Source of the DNA: Actinomycetota bacterium | Lineage (GTDB): Bacteria; Actinomycetota; Geothermincolia; Geothermincolales; RBG-13-55-18 | Assembly (NCBI GenBank): GCA_014360655.1 | Contig: JACIXC010000012.1 | Span: 1-64,000, forward strand | DNA: 64,000 nucleotides | Reading direction: 5' to 3' | Shown here: one piece after another, positions 8,741 through 17,204 of the stretch | Position numbering within the stretch: position 1 is the first letter of the stretch | Layout of the letters: each line of letters opens with the position of its first letter | Notes under the pieces: generated by a model | What the model was told of the DNA's origin: nothing | The model's input: the letters and a program-made list of their open reading frames with translations, nothing else | Database searches by the model: none | Position numbers and translations under genes: made by a program

Positions 8741-9838
8741 TCATCTCACCCAGGTGGATACGGTAAGGTCCCCGTCCTCCGCCAGTTCCCATGCCACCTT
8801 GGAGCGGTCCACCCGGTAGGCCATCTCCACCAGGGCCTGTATCGCGCCCACCATGGGCAGGTGCAGGGCGGAGTTCTCCACGGTCAGGGTGAGGTGGCTG
8901 CGGTCGCCTTCGAAACTGGCAAGGTTTCCCAACCCGCGCAGGGCGATCATGCGGCGGAAGTTCTCCGCGTCCCTCCTCCATTCCTCCGACGCCCAGGCGA
9001 CGCGGATGTAACGGCGCGTGGCCTCGATGACGGTGTCGGGGATAACCACTCCGAGCTCCTCCTCGAGGTCGTCGAAGATGGCGTCCACTCCCAGGGGCCC
9101 GAAGAGGGCCATGCGGCGACCAGTGTCCGTGTCGGTGATCACCCCGTTCTCTGGATCCCATTTCCGCTGGGCCACGTCGAGCGGGACGTTGCATTCAGGG
9201 CAGCGCTCGTAATCTATGTTCCCCGGCTTGAATGAGTATCTCCTTCTCTTCAGGCGCTGCTTGAGCTCCACCGGATGCTCCCCCGGGTAGACCTCGATGC
9301 GGTAGGTGTCTCTCTGGATCTCCTCGTAGCGCACCCACATGTCGATGCCTTCCATGACCTCTATGGAGCCCAGGTTGTCGGCGGCGGCGAAGAATATGGA
9401 ATAGGGCTTCCTTACGATCTGTACCCGCCAGGGATACGGGTCGCCTCTATCCCAAAGGTCGCTGCGCCTGGTGTGACCATACCCGTATACGTGGCCTATG
9501 TCGATTATGTTCTGTCCGATGTTCCTGATGGTCTCCCTGAGCCCGTCCTTTCCCCCGCCGTCCTCTTGCCCGTTTCCCTCGCTCACCTTCCAGATCTCCG
9601 GCGGATAGATCCTCTCGATATAGCGTTTGGTTTCCCGGGCGCGGCTCTCGATGACGATGTGCTCTATGGGCATGCCCAGGAGGCGCTCTATGCCACGAAA
9701 AACCTCGTCGATGATCTCGCACTCGAAGAAGACCATGCGGTTGTGCGGCGAGCTGGCGAGGGAGATCACCCCGTTCGGTTCCCACCTGTGTTGCCGCCCG
9801 ATGAGAGAGGGGACCCCGCAGTACTCACACTTCTCCAT
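8741..9838 (-). CDS. Unrecognised protein, duplicated CxxC + V4R-like module (paralog 3)
   Basis: 365 residues; first gene of the three-gene array. The first knuckle is CEYCGVPSLIGRQHRW, the second CPECNVPLDVAQRKW. The final V4R-like segment reads GLGNLASFEGD, then VENSALHLPMVGAIQALVEM. The start ATG 9838 has GGAAGG seven bases upstream. A gap of about 165 bases separates it from paralog 2 and contains no gene, so a separate promoter there is possible. No enzyme motif is visible. By analogy with V4R domains, which bind small hydrophobic ligands in other proteins, a ligand-sensing or cofactor-handling role is a guess only. Confidence 0.8.
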   Translation of the reverse strand: MEKCEYCGVPSLIGRQHRWEPNGVISLASSPHNRMVFFECEIIDEVFRGIERLLGMPIEHIVIESRARETKRYIERIYPPEIWKVSEGNGQEDGGGKDGLRETIRNIGQNIIDIGHVYGYGHTRRSDLWDRGDPYPWRVQIVRKPYSIFFAAADNLGSIEVMEGIDMWVRYEEIQRDTYRIEVYPGEHPVELKQRLKRRRYSFKPGNIDYERCPECNVPLDVAQRKWDPENGVITDTDTGRRMALFGPLGVDAIFDDLEEELGVVIPDTVIEATRRYIRVAWASEEWRRDAENFRRMIALRGLGNLASFEGDRSHLTLTVENSALHLPMVGAIQALVEMAYRVDRSKVAWELAEDGDLTVSTWVR

Positions 9839-9970
9839 CACCCATCCTTCCCACCGATGTCCGCGTGCCTTGTGAAGTGAACCCCGCGCGATAATCGTAT
9901 CAGGGCAACATGGCCTGTACCTTTCGCTTATCTTCTTCGCGCCCTTGTGGCGGGAGAACCTTTCCCCGCG

Positions 9971-10570
9971 CTAAACCTCCACGTAATCGAATATCAACCA
10001 GTCGTTCCCCTCCCTGCGCAGCTCGAACTCCAATTTCATCGTGCTCCCGTCGGTGAACTCCAGGTCCACGCCAACGCGTGCCCGGGAGCCGTTGATGCTC
10101 ACCTCGTGCGCGTTCCAGCTCTTGAGCACGCCCACGCTCTCCTTCACCACTTCTTCCTCGAAGCTCCTGCGGTCGTAATCCCGCTTGAGCCTGGACTGGG
10201 GGTGTATCAATCCCCAGGCTTTCCCAGCGTCCCCCTCGTTCACCGCCGCGATGTAGCGGTTGGTGACATCAACGGGCGCCTTCACAGCCCGGAAGATGAA
10301 AATGCCCGACACCACCGCTCCCGCCCCCAGGAGCAGCAGGAGGACAACGACGACGATCACCACTTTTTTCCATACGCCGCTTGAACTTTTCGGTGGAGGC
10401 GGCGGGTAGGATGGCGCATAGGGGGAGGGGGGAGGCGCGGGCGGCGGTACCTGCCCGTAAGCGTTCCCTGCCCCTTCAGCCGTCTCGCCGGGACCCAGCG
10501 CGTTCCCGCAGGCGGGACAGAAGAGGGCGCCTTCGGAAAGCTCCTTCCCGCACTTCTCGCAGTATCCCAC
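9971..10570 (-). CDS. Zinc-ribbon, proline-rich, single-span membrane protein
   Basis: 199 residues from a GTG start at 10570, which follows GGGAGG at eight bases. The N-terminal zinc ribbon is CEKCGKELSEGALFCPACG. Then come a proline/tyrosine-rich linker, one transmembrane helix (VVIVVVVLLLLLGAGAVV) and an external domain of about 120 residues resembling a small NTF2/DUF4878-like fold (VDVTNRYIAAVNEGDAGKAW). The frame is open further upstream but that part is arginine-rich and unlike coding sequence. The same architecture occurs at 59136-59882. Such proteins are common in anaerobes and lack a known function; a sensor or cell-surface role is inference. Confidence 0.75.
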   Translation of the reverse strand: MGYCEKCGKELSEGALFCPACGNALGPGETAEGAGNAYGQVPPPAPPPSPYAPSYPPPPPKSSSGVWKKVVIVVVVLLLLLGAGAVVSGIFIFRAVKAPVDVTNRYIAAVNEGDAGKAWGLIHPQSRLKRDYDRRSFEEEVVKESVGVLKSWNAHEVSINGSRARVGVDLEFTDGSTMKLEFELRREGNDWLIFDYVEV

Positions 10571-11012
10571 TCTCCTTACCTCCCCTCTCCGCCATGCCGC
10601 CCCGGCGCTGCGAAACAGTCCGCGAAAAAGCGGGCCCCTCGCGCCGCGTTCCCGGCCGCACGCTTTTCCCCGCGGGGCTCGCGACCGTTTGCCGGCGCAT
10701 CGCCCCGCCTTAACCATCCGAAGTATTTTTCGGAAAGCAAGGTGGATTCCTTGAAAGAGCACGCTCTTCCGGCGCCGCAGCCGATCGCTCCCGGGCATAC
10801 CGTTCATCCCGGAAAGGAGACCGGCGGGTCGTCACGCCTCCGCGGTGCCCGGCCCCCCCGTCACACCGACCGCCCCCGCGCGACCCCAGGGCAGGGCGGT
10901 TCCCTGGTACACCCTGCGCAAAACAGGTCACCGCGCAAACCGTGGCCGCCCGCAGGCATCCGGGACCATGCCGCGCACCCTTTGCCCCTGCCCTGCCAGA
11001 CTATCCCAGCGG
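10571..11012. other. Intergenic region, nothing recognised
   Basis: About 440 bases between the zinc-ribbon membrane protein and arsM, GC-rich. No coding frame with a credible start and no RNA gene, repeat or strong promoter was seen. Confidence 0.5.
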
Positions 11013-11840
11013 CTAACGGGGCTTCAACGCCCGCACGGAGGCGCTGACCACCGCCGCCTGCATTTTCTCCAGCTCCTCCCGCGGCAGATCGCGGCCGGCC
11101 ACCAGTGCCTGCGCGCTCGGGTCGTTGGCCATGCAGTCAAGGGGGAAACGGCTCTCCTGTACCACCTCGACGTCCACGAACCCGGCCTCCCTTATCATGC
11201 GCAGGTAATCATCCTTGCGCGCGGCGCCGGAAATGCAGCCCAGGTAGGCGGCGGTGGATTCCCGGACGACCTGAGGCAGCTCCCCCTCCAGAACGATATC
11301 CGAGACCAGTAACCGTCCGCCGGGCTTTAGAACGCGCCAGGCTTCGCGGAACACCCGGGGCTTGTCGCATGAGAGGTTTATGACGCAGTTGGAGATGACC
11401 GCGTCCACGGAAGCGTCGGCAACCGGAAGGTTCTCTATCTCCCCCAGGCGGAACTCCACGTTCCCGTAGCCGCCCTCCTGCGCGTTCCTCCTCGCCTTCT
11501 CCAGCATCTCGGGCGTCATATCCACGCCGATCACCCTTCCTCTCTCACCCACCCTGGCGGCGGCAAGAAAACAATCCAGCCCCGGGCCGCAACCCAGGTC
11601 GAGCACCGTGTCTCCTTCTTCCAGGGAGGCCAGGGCCACCGGGTTGCCGCATCCCAGGCCCAGGTCCGCGCCCTCCGGCACCGCTTCCAGCTCCTCCCTG
11701 ACGTAACCGATCCTCTCGCTTATCCTCTCCGCCGCGCCCCCTCCGCAGCAGGGCTCCGCCGGTCCGCAACAGGATCCTTTCTTCCGGGCGATGGCCCCGT
11801 AACCCTGGCGCACGACCTTCCCGATATCCTCTCCCTCCAT
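11013..11840 (-). CDS. arsM: Arsenite S-adenosylmethionine methyltransferase
   Basis: 275 residues. It converts arsenite to methylated arsenicals with SAM. The N-terminus has [13 protein letters not shown] with cysteine pairs (24/25 and 31/32). [30 protein letters not shown] (SAM motif I), [23 protein letters not shown] and YLGCISGA are all ArsM hallmarks; the cysteines in the last two motifs match the arsenic-binding cysteines of characterised enzymes. The start at 11840 is set by AAGGAGG seven bases upstream. It lies downstream of a cysteine-rich AbrB-like regulator on the same strand, which suggests metal(loid)-responsive expression. No arsR, arsB or arsC is visible nearby. Confidence 0.92.
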   Translation of the reverse strand: MEGEDIGKVVRQGYGAIARKKGSCCGPAEPCCGGGAAERISERIGYVREELEAVPEGADLGLGCGNPVALASLEEGDTVLDLGCGPGLDCFLAAARVGERGRVIGVDMTPEMLEKARRNAQEGGYGNVEFRLGEIENLPVADASVDAVISNCVINLSCDKPRVFREAWRVLKPGGRLLVSDIVLEGELPQVVRESTAAYLGCISGAARKDDYLRMIREAGFVDVEVVQESRFPLDCMANDPSAQALVAGRDLPREELEKMQAAVVSASVRALKPR

Positions 11841-12033
11841 CCTCGATCCTCCTTCGTCCCTTTCATGTGCGCGACCCCGCCGGGTGAGGCGATCCCTCAC
11901 GACAGGCGCCTTCCCCGCCGCCGTGCCCTCATGCCCACGCGCCCGTGCGTCGGGCAGCCTTGAGCGGGTCCTTTGTTGTCCCCGCGGGTCACGCCGGCTT
12001 AGATCCTTCTCCGCCCATGTTGCGGGAGCGGCT

Positions 12034-12318
12034 TTAAAGCATGTCCCTGAGGGTGGGGCCCAGCCTTTCCCTTACCAGGTCTCCCAGCTCTTCCGCCCTC
12101 ATGAGGACCATGCAGCATACCTCTCCGTCCCTTTCCCAGCTCACCAGCGCCAGCTTGTCTCCAGCCCTGATGCCCGCCCGCTCCCGGAAATCCTTGGGGA
12201 GCACCATCTGGCCTCGTTCGTCCACGCTTATGAGGGATTCCACCCGGCAAAGGCTTCCCGCCCCCCCTTCCGGGCAGCATCCCGCCTCTTCATATCCGTT
12301 TCTTGCCTTCGCGCTCAT
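12034..12318 (-). CDS. AbrB/SpoVT-type regulator, cysteine-rich (HgcAB-associated-like)
   Basis: 94 residues. The swapped-hairpin AbrB domain is clear: SVDERGQMVLPKDFRERAGI then AGDKLALVSW. It carries unusual cysteines: GCCPEGG and C at the N-terminus and EVCCM in the core. From memory, proteins with exactly this pattern are annotated as HgcAB-associated proteins, but no hgcA or hgcB is seen here. It precedes arsM on the same strand and has its own promoter with an inverted repeat. I infer that it senses a thiophilic metal(loid), probably arsenic, through the cysteines and controls itself and arsM. Shine-Dalgarno GGGAAGG is seven bases before the ATG. Confidence 0.8.
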   Translation of the reverse strand: MSAKARNGYEEAGCCPEGGAGSLCRVESLISVDERGQMVLPKDFRERAGIRAGDKLALVSWERDGEVCCMVLMRAEELGDLVRERLGPTLRDML

Positions 12319-12347
12319 GCTCCCACCTTCCCGGGTCCGTCTAACAT

Positions 12348-12374
12348 ATTCTGATTAATCTTACTTATCTGAAT
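12348..12374. promoter_or_regulatory. Inverted repeat, candidate operator of the AbrB-like/arsM unit
   Basis: Arms ATTCTGATTA (12348-12357) and TTATCTGAAT (12365-12374) match at 8 of 10 positions around a 7-base centre. The repeat overlaps the expected transcription start of the promoter at 12373-12401, where a bound repressor would block transcription. The arms are AT-rich in a GC-rich context. Confidence 0.5.
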
Positions 12375-12401
12375 ATTATGATAATGTGACCCCACTGTCA
12401 A
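12373..12401 (-). promoter_or_regulatory. Promoter of the AbrB-like regulator/arsM unit
   Basis: On the minus strand: TTGACA (12396-12401), 17-base spacer, TAATAT (12373-12378). The rest of 12319-12665 (about 350 bases) holds no gene that I can support. Confidence 0.6.
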
Positions 12402-12665
12402 CCAGGCCGGGTCGGAGAATGCTCTCTCCCTTACCGCACGCTTTCAAACGTGGATGGTCGCTCCCCGTACGATAGAAGCAGGTGTTGCCGGATTCGCACG
12501 CCGCATACCAGTCGTGCCCAGACGTAAAAGGGAGTGGTGAGAACGCCTCGTATACACCCGCCGTGCTTGCGCTGTCCATAATCCTTACGCGGGGCTTCAG
12601 CCGGCTGCAGCCGCCCTCATACCAGTGAGGATGCCTGCGGGTACCTTAAGCCTCCCGGTCGATCG

Positions 12666-13130
12666 CTAGCTCTTCTCTTTCGGCTTCCTGGCCGGGCTGT
12701 ACCATAGCGGTCCCCCCGCAATCCATTCCTCCACCCCCACCTTCTTTATCTTGCGCAGGTTTCTCACAAGCGCATCCCCGTGCACGGGCACGAGGAACTC
12801 CAGTTTCCGGCAGTCGGCGAACTCCGGGCATTCCCAGCACCCTTCATACTCTTTCTTAAGGGCACACTGTGCTATATGGCAGAACTGCGAACGGCTGCTC
12901 GTCTTGCACCCCTTGCAGCGCAGCTTGACCAGGGAGCCGAGGAACTCGTAGGTTCGCCTATACTCCTCCGCGTCAAGGAAAGGTATCACCTCGCTGACCT
13001 TGTCGAACCTCACGCGCCGCAACTCACTGCGCAGGTCGCGGGCCAGGTCGGGAATGGTCCCCACGTGAAAGGCGCACTCCGGGCAGTATAACCCGCAATA
13101 CGCCACCGTCTTCAACCGCTTCGTGCTCAA
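12666..13130 (-). CDS. DUF3795-type cysteine-rich protein
   Basis: 154 residues. It opens with AYCGLYCPECAFH, the DUF3795 signature, followed by further cysteine clusters (RCKGCKTSSRSQFCHIAQC, GCWECPEFADC). About twelve cysteines suggest zinc or Fe-S binding. No known activity; these proteins are frequent in anaerobic bacteria and archaea. The start is TTG at 13130, with GGGAGG five bases upstream. It diverges from another DUF3795 gene starting 260 bases away, so the two may share regulation. Confidence 0.78.
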   Translation of the reverse strand: MSTKRLKTVAYCGLYCPECAFHVGTIPDLARDLRSELRRVRFDKVSEVIPFLDAEEYRRTYEFLGSLVKLRCKGCKTSSRSQFCHIAQCALKKEYEGCWECPEFADCRKLEFLVPVHGDALVRNLRKIKKVGVEEWIAGGPLWYSPARKPKEKS

Positions 13131-13389
13131 TTTTTCCTCCCTTCCCCGCGTTCCTTACTCGCGCCTCACAAACCGGCGACCCCGCCGTGGCTTAAGGTTA
13201 CCATACATAGGGATCATGCATTGGGATCGCCCGCCGCCTTACCGCCTGGACGTATTGCAGGAAGGAGAGCCAGGAAGATGTAAGGGTGAAAGCGTAATTA
13301 CCTGTGGCGGTGCAAGGCGCCGCCGTACTAACATGGGTCATACCCAAAATCACTGTAACCGTGTGACCCGGTAAGCGGGAGGGAGGAGG

Positions 13390-13842
13390 ATGAAGGTGGA
13401 AAAGGAGTTGCTGGCGCCGTGCGGTCTTTACTGCGGCGTCTGCGCCGTGCTCATCGCCCATCGCGACGGGAACGAGAAGTTCAAGGAGAGGCTCCTCGGA
13501 GTCTACGGCTTGGACTCCACGGAACAGGTGCGCTGCAAGGGTTGCCTCTCCGACGACCGCTTCCTCTACTGCGAGGTATGCCCCATACGCGACTGCAGCG
13601 AGAGGAAAGGCTTCGAGGGCTGCCACCAGTGCGAGGACTGGCCCTGCGGGTTCATCGAGGATTTTCCCATGCCGGTGGGGAAGAAGGTGATGCTGCGCGC
13701 CGTCCCCGCCTGGAGGGAGCTGGGCACCGAGCGGTGGGTGGAGTCGGAAGAGGCGCGTTACCACTGCCCTGCGTGCGGGTACAGGCTTTTCCGCGGCGCC
13801 AAGCGCTGCCGGTCCTGCGGCGAAGCCGTGGACGTGGACTGA
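13390..13842 (+). CDS. DUF3795-type protein with C-terminal zinc ribbon
   Basis: 150 residues. APCGLYCGVCAVLIAH is the DUF3795 start, then RCKGCLSDDRFLYCEVCPIRDC and GCHQCEDWPC repeat the family's cysteine ladder. Unlike its divergent neighbour it ends with a zinc ribbon, YHCPACGYRLFRGAKRCRSCG. The ATG is preceded by GGGAGGGAGGAGG. It is cytosolic by composition and its function is unknown. The 18-base gap to the convergent ABC permease gene leaves little room for a terminator, and none is obvious. Confidence 0.8.
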   Translation: MKVEKELLAPCGLYCGVCAVLIAHRDGNEKFKERLLGVYGLDSTEQVRCKGCLSDDRFLYCEVCPIRDCSERKGFEGCHQCEDWPCGFIEDFPMPVGKKVMLRAVPAWRELGTERWVESEEARYHCPACGYRLFRGAKRCRSCGEAVDVD

Positions 13843-13860
13843 ACGCGGGGCCCGCTGCCG

Positions 13861-14661
13861 TCAGACCAGGACATCGCGGCGGTCGAAGAGGAGGACGGAA
13901 AGGCCGACGAGGACGAGGGCCGCGCAGAGGAGCACGGCCGCGTGTGCCACGTTGAGGCCGTGCTTCAGCGGCTCAGCCCCGATGTAATAATAGAAGGGGG
14001 AGAGCTTCTTCCAGCCCCTTAGCCCCTCCACGACCTGGGCGATGGAATTGAGGAAGAAGGCGGCGAGGGCCACGGCGGTGGCGACGCCGATGGACGTCCC
14101 CCTACTGCCCGTGGCGCACCCCAGGGCCAGGGCAACGGCGCCGAAAAGCAGCCCCAGGAGCACGCAGCTGAAGGTGGCGGCTGCCAGGTTGGCGAGGCTT
14201 ATCTCCATCCCCACGGCCGGGCATCCCAGTGCCAGCACGGCCCAGAAGACCGCCCCCAGCGCGAGTGCCGCCAGCGCCATGGATGCCGCCTTTTCGAGCA
14301 CCACCCGGCGGCGGGTGAGCGGGTTGGCGAGGAGCAGGTCAAGGGTGCCCTTCTGTTCCTCCCCGGCGATGGCGCCGCTCCCCCGCGAGATGGCGAAGAT
14401 GAGGAAGATGATGGGCGCCATCATGAAGAAGAGCTCCCCGTTAAGGTAGCCCGCGGGCGATGTGTATTCCTCGACGTTCTCGCCCACGAAGGCCTTTATC
14501 CACTCGGGGGCCTCCTGGAAGAACTCGTTCAGCCCCTGCGTCCTGGTGATCGAGGGATAATAGGCGACCACGAACACGCACAGCGCGGTAACCCCCACAA
14601 CCCACCACAGGAAGGAAGCCCGCTGCTCCCAGAGTGACTTGAGGAAAACGTTCCTAAGCAT
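13861..14661 (-). CDS. ABC-2 type transporter permease
   Basis: About 266 residues with six hydrophobic segments. The motif AGEEQKGTLDLLLANPLTRRR after the second helix is characteristic of ABC-2 permeases of the NatB/drug-export type. Translation start MLRNVFLKSLW (14661) overlaps the end of the ATPase gene by eight bases and follows GGGAGG at five bases, so it is coupled to that ATPase. The pair should form one exporter of unknown substrate. Confidence 0.85.
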   Translation of the reverse strand: MLRNVFLKSLWEQRASFLWWVVGVTALCVFVVAYYPSITRTQGLNEFFQEAPEWIKAFVGENVEEYTSPAGYLNGELFFMMAPIIFLIFAISRGSGAIAGEEQKGTLDLLLANPLTRRRVVLEKAASMALAALALGAVFWAVLALGCPAVGMEISLANLAAATFSCVLLGLLFGAVALALGCATGSRGTSIGVATAVALAAFFLNSIAQVVEGLRGWKKLSPFYYYIGAEPLKHGLNVAHAAVLLCAALVLVGLSVLLFDRRDVLV

Positions 14662-15553
14662 CGAGGCCTCCCTGGTAGTACTCCATGAAGATCTCCTCAA
14701 GGCTCACCTCGGGACTCACCAGGTTGAGCACCTCGTGACGCGCGGCGGTCTTGATCAGCGCGTCCACGCTGCCCACAACGGAGCAGACCAGGGTGTTGTC
14801 CTCCACGCGCAGGTCCCTCACTCCAGGCAGTCCCCGGAACTCCTCCACCGGCACCGGGGAGGCGAAGTGTATCTCCAGCCTGCGCAGGGCCTTCTCCTTG
14901 AGGTTCTCGATATCGTCCACCGCGACCAGGGAGCCCTCACGGATGATGCCCACCCGGTCGCACATCCTCTCCACCTCTGGCAGATTATGGGAGGAGATGA
15001 AAAAGGTCGCACCCTCGTCGCGCAATTCCCTCACCATGCGGTGGAACTCGAGTTGCATGAGGGGGTCCAGCCCGCCGGTCGGCTCGTCGAGGACGAGGAG
15101 CTCGGGCCGGTGCATGAGTGCCTGCAGGATGCCCAGTTTCTGCCTGTTGCCCCTGGAGAGCGTCTTTATGCGCAGACCGAGATCGCACTCCAGGCGTCCG
15201 GCGAGGGAGCTCACGTAGCCCCAGTCCACTCCCCCTCGCAGGTTCCCCAAGTAGCGCAGGAATTCGCTTCCCGTCATCTTTTCGTACAGGGCGAGCTCGC
15301 CGGGAAGGTAGCCCACGCGCCGGCGCACCTCGACGCCGCGCGTACGCGTATCCATCCCCAGGACCTCGGCCCTACCCCGCGTGGGGCGGATGAGGTCGAG
15401 AAGGAGCCTTATGGTGGTCGTCTTGCCCGCGCCGTTGGGGCCCAGGAAACCGAAGACCTCGCCGCGCCGCACCTCGAGGTCGAGTTCCTCGACCCCGCGT
15501 TGTTTACCGTAGTACTTGGTCAGGCCCCGCGTCCCGATGACCGTCTCACGCAT
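14654..15553 (-). CDS. ABC transporter ATP-binding protein
   Basis: 299 residues. Walker A GPNGAGKTT (about residues 39-47), signature LSRGNRQKLGIL, Walker B LLVLDEPTGGLD and the switch histidine in ISSHNL are present. The extra C-terminal region of about 80 residues is typical of ABC-2 export ATPases (CcmA/NatA-like). It powers the permease encoded just downstream. The first 45 bases of the gene are repeated in the region upstream (see the 15517/15664 repeat), so the start region was duplicated at some time. Confidence 0.88.
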   Translation of the reverse strand: MRETVIGTRGLTKYYGKQRGVEELDLEVRRGEVFGFLGPNGAGKTTTIRLLLDLIRPTRGRAEVLGMDTRTRGVEVRRRVGYLPGELALYEKMTGSEFLRYLGNLRGGVDWGYVSSLAGRLECDLGLRIKTLSRGNRQKLGILQALMHRPELLVLDEPTGGLDPLMQLEFHRMVRELRDEGATFFISSHNLPEVERMCDRVGIIREGSLVAVDDIENLKEKALRRLEIHFASPVPVEEFRGLPGVRDLRVEDNTLVCSVVGSVDALIKTAARHEVLNLVSPEVSLEEIFMEYYQGGLDA

Positions 15554-15712
15554 CGGTGCCCCGCTCCACTGAGAACGTCTCCCGTCTTTAAGCCGCTCAT
15601 CCTTTTCGGTCGTGCCGTCGTGTTTCCCTGCATGCTATCCCATCGTCCCGGTGCGGGCCCAAGTGGTCAGGCCCCGCGTCCCGATGACCGTCTCACGCAT
15701 CGGCGCCCCGCT
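15517..15712. repeat. Direct repeat: duplicated start of the ABC ATPase gene
   Basis: Positions 15517-15565 and 15664-15712 are identical at 48 of 49 bases. The first copy covers the start of the ATPase gene; the second lies in intergenic DNA without the rest of the gene. A second short repeat, ATGCTATCCCATC, occurs at 15632 and 15751. The pattern looks like a decayed tandem duplication. Apart from this, 15554-15989 shows no gene. Confidence 0.8.
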
Positions 15713-15989
15713 TTCGGCGCCCCGGCCCGCCGACCGCCGGCTTCCAGTCAATGCTATCCCATCAACTCCAGGCCGGTCTATACTATACCCCAGGAGGCCA
15801 GAGGAGGTGCGGAGCGGGCAAATGCGGTCCGCGACCGGGAAGGGCGCCGGTCCGTAAGGGTTATCATGCCGTGCTTGCCTTCTCCGGTGTTGAGCTGCAC
15901 GCGCCTCCTGTCGACCGTGGGGCGCGGTTGAGCCGCAAGGAAGCGGCCGACGCGGCGGGACGCGGAAAGAACGGAAGGGGGCCGGGGAG

Positions 15990-17204
15990 GTGCTTAGAGG
16001 CGGGGGAAAGGGGTCTTGCGGCGAGAAGAGCCCTTTCTTCGACTACGAGAACTGCGATCTCTGCGGGGAATGCCTTTACCGCTGCCGCTACCTGGACCTC
16101 ACGCGGCAGGAAGCCGTGGAGGAGATGAAGCGCCTGGTGACCGGGGAGCCCACGAAGGCAGTGCACCGCAGGTGCATCAGCTGCTACGCATGCGACGCCT
16201 TCTGCCCGCGCGATTGCCATCCCTACGAACTCATCATCGGGGCCTGGCACGAGCGCTACCGCGAGCGCGGCCTCCCGGTCAGAGCTTCCTACCTCATGCC
16301 CGCCTCCCGCCCCAACTTCCGCAGCGACCTGGTGAGGACCATGCGACCGTGGGAGCGGGAGCTCCTGCGCCGGTGGAAGGATAACCCTCCCGAAGGCGAG
16401 CTGGTCCTCTACCCCGGGTGCAACGCCCTTACCCTCCCCCATCTGCTGCACGGCGATCATATGGCAGGGATTACCATCAGCGGCGACCTCGACCTCTGCT
16501 GCGGGGAGATGTACTTCCGCATGGGCCTCTTCGACGTGGTGGAGCGGGTGGCCGAAAAGCTCACCGCCTATTACCGCGGACGGGATATCGGCACCATGCT
16601 CTTCGTCTGCCCCGCGGGGTTGAACATGTTCCGCAACGTCCTTCCCGACCAGTTCGGAGCCGAGTTCTCCTTCCAAGCCAGGTACCTCGGCGACCATCTC
16701 CTGGAAAAGGTGGAGGCGGGTGAACTGGAGATAAAGAGGCGGCTGGACCGCTCCGTGGCCGTGCACGATTCCTGCCACGGCCGTGTCCTGGGCGGGGAGG
16801 TCACGGATACCGCGCGCAGGCTTTACTCCCTCCTGGGACTGGAGATGCGGGAGATGGCGGACGATCCCGCGGAGGGCCTGTGCTGCGGCATGGCCGCCGG
16901 CTGCAACCGTTACCGTCCCGAGGACATGTACCTGGCGGCGGTGAGGGAGCTGCGCGCGGCCGCAAGGACCAGGGCCGACGAGCTGGCCACCTACTGCGGG
17001 GGCTGCCAGCTGACGCTGGCCATGATGCGCTGGCTCTACCCGACCCGCCAGCCGGTGCGCCATCTACTGGAATACCTCAAGGAGGCCATGGGGGAGGAAC
17101 CCTATCATCCTGCCCCCCGCCGCGTCCTGCGCATGCTCGGCAACGTGGCGGTCAAGTCCTTCCCCAAGCTCGCCTCCCGGCGTACATATTACATAGAGAT
17201 ATGA
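15990..17204 (+). CDS. HdrD/GlpC-like iron-sulfur oxidoreductase subunit (two CCG domains)
   Basis: 404 residues. Two 4Fe-4S motifs are near the N-terminus (Cys 22, 25, 28, 32 and 62, 65, 68, 72). Two CCG-type cysteine domains follow: YPGCNALTLP with DLDLCCGEMY, then HDSCHGR with GLCCGMAAGCNRY and YCGGCQLTL. These bind noncubane Fe-S clusters or disulfide substrates in heterodisulfide reductases, glycolate/lactate oxidases and similar electron-transfer proteins. No flavoprotein or membrane partner is adjacent, so the redox partner is unknown. The start is uncertain: GTG 15990 is used, with GGAAGGGGG upstream. The stop overlaps the ATG of a decayed gene by four bases. Confidence 0.85.
   Translation: MLRGGGKGSCGEKSPFFDYENCDLCGECLYRCRYLDLTRQEAVEEMKRLVTGEPTKAVHRRCISCYACDAFCPRDCHPYELIIGAWHERYRERGLPVRASYLMPASRPNFRSDLVRTMRPWERELLRRWKDNPPEGELVLYPGCNALTLPHLLHGDHMAGITISGDLDLCCGEMYFRMGLFDVVERVAEKLTAYYRGRDIGTMLFVCPAGLNMFRNVLPDQFGAEFSFQARYLGDHLLEKVEAGELEIKRRLDRSVAVHDSCHGRVLGGEVTDTARRLYSLLGLEMREMADDPAEGLCCGMAAGCNRYRPEDMYLAAVRELRAAARTRADELATYCGGCQLTLAMMRWLYPTRQPVRHLLEYLKEAMGEEPYHPAPRRVLRMLGNVAVKSFPKLASRRTYYIEI

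Noticed and set aside
6965-9235. Long plus-strand open frame opposite the three-gene array
   Set aside because: It spans two and a half convincing minus-strand genes, has no family signature and is rich in residues expected from reading GC-rich codons backwards.
12376-12579. 67-codon minus-strand frame upstream of the AbrB-like gene
   Set aside because: It covers the promoter of that gene and has no Shine-Dalgarno or similarity.
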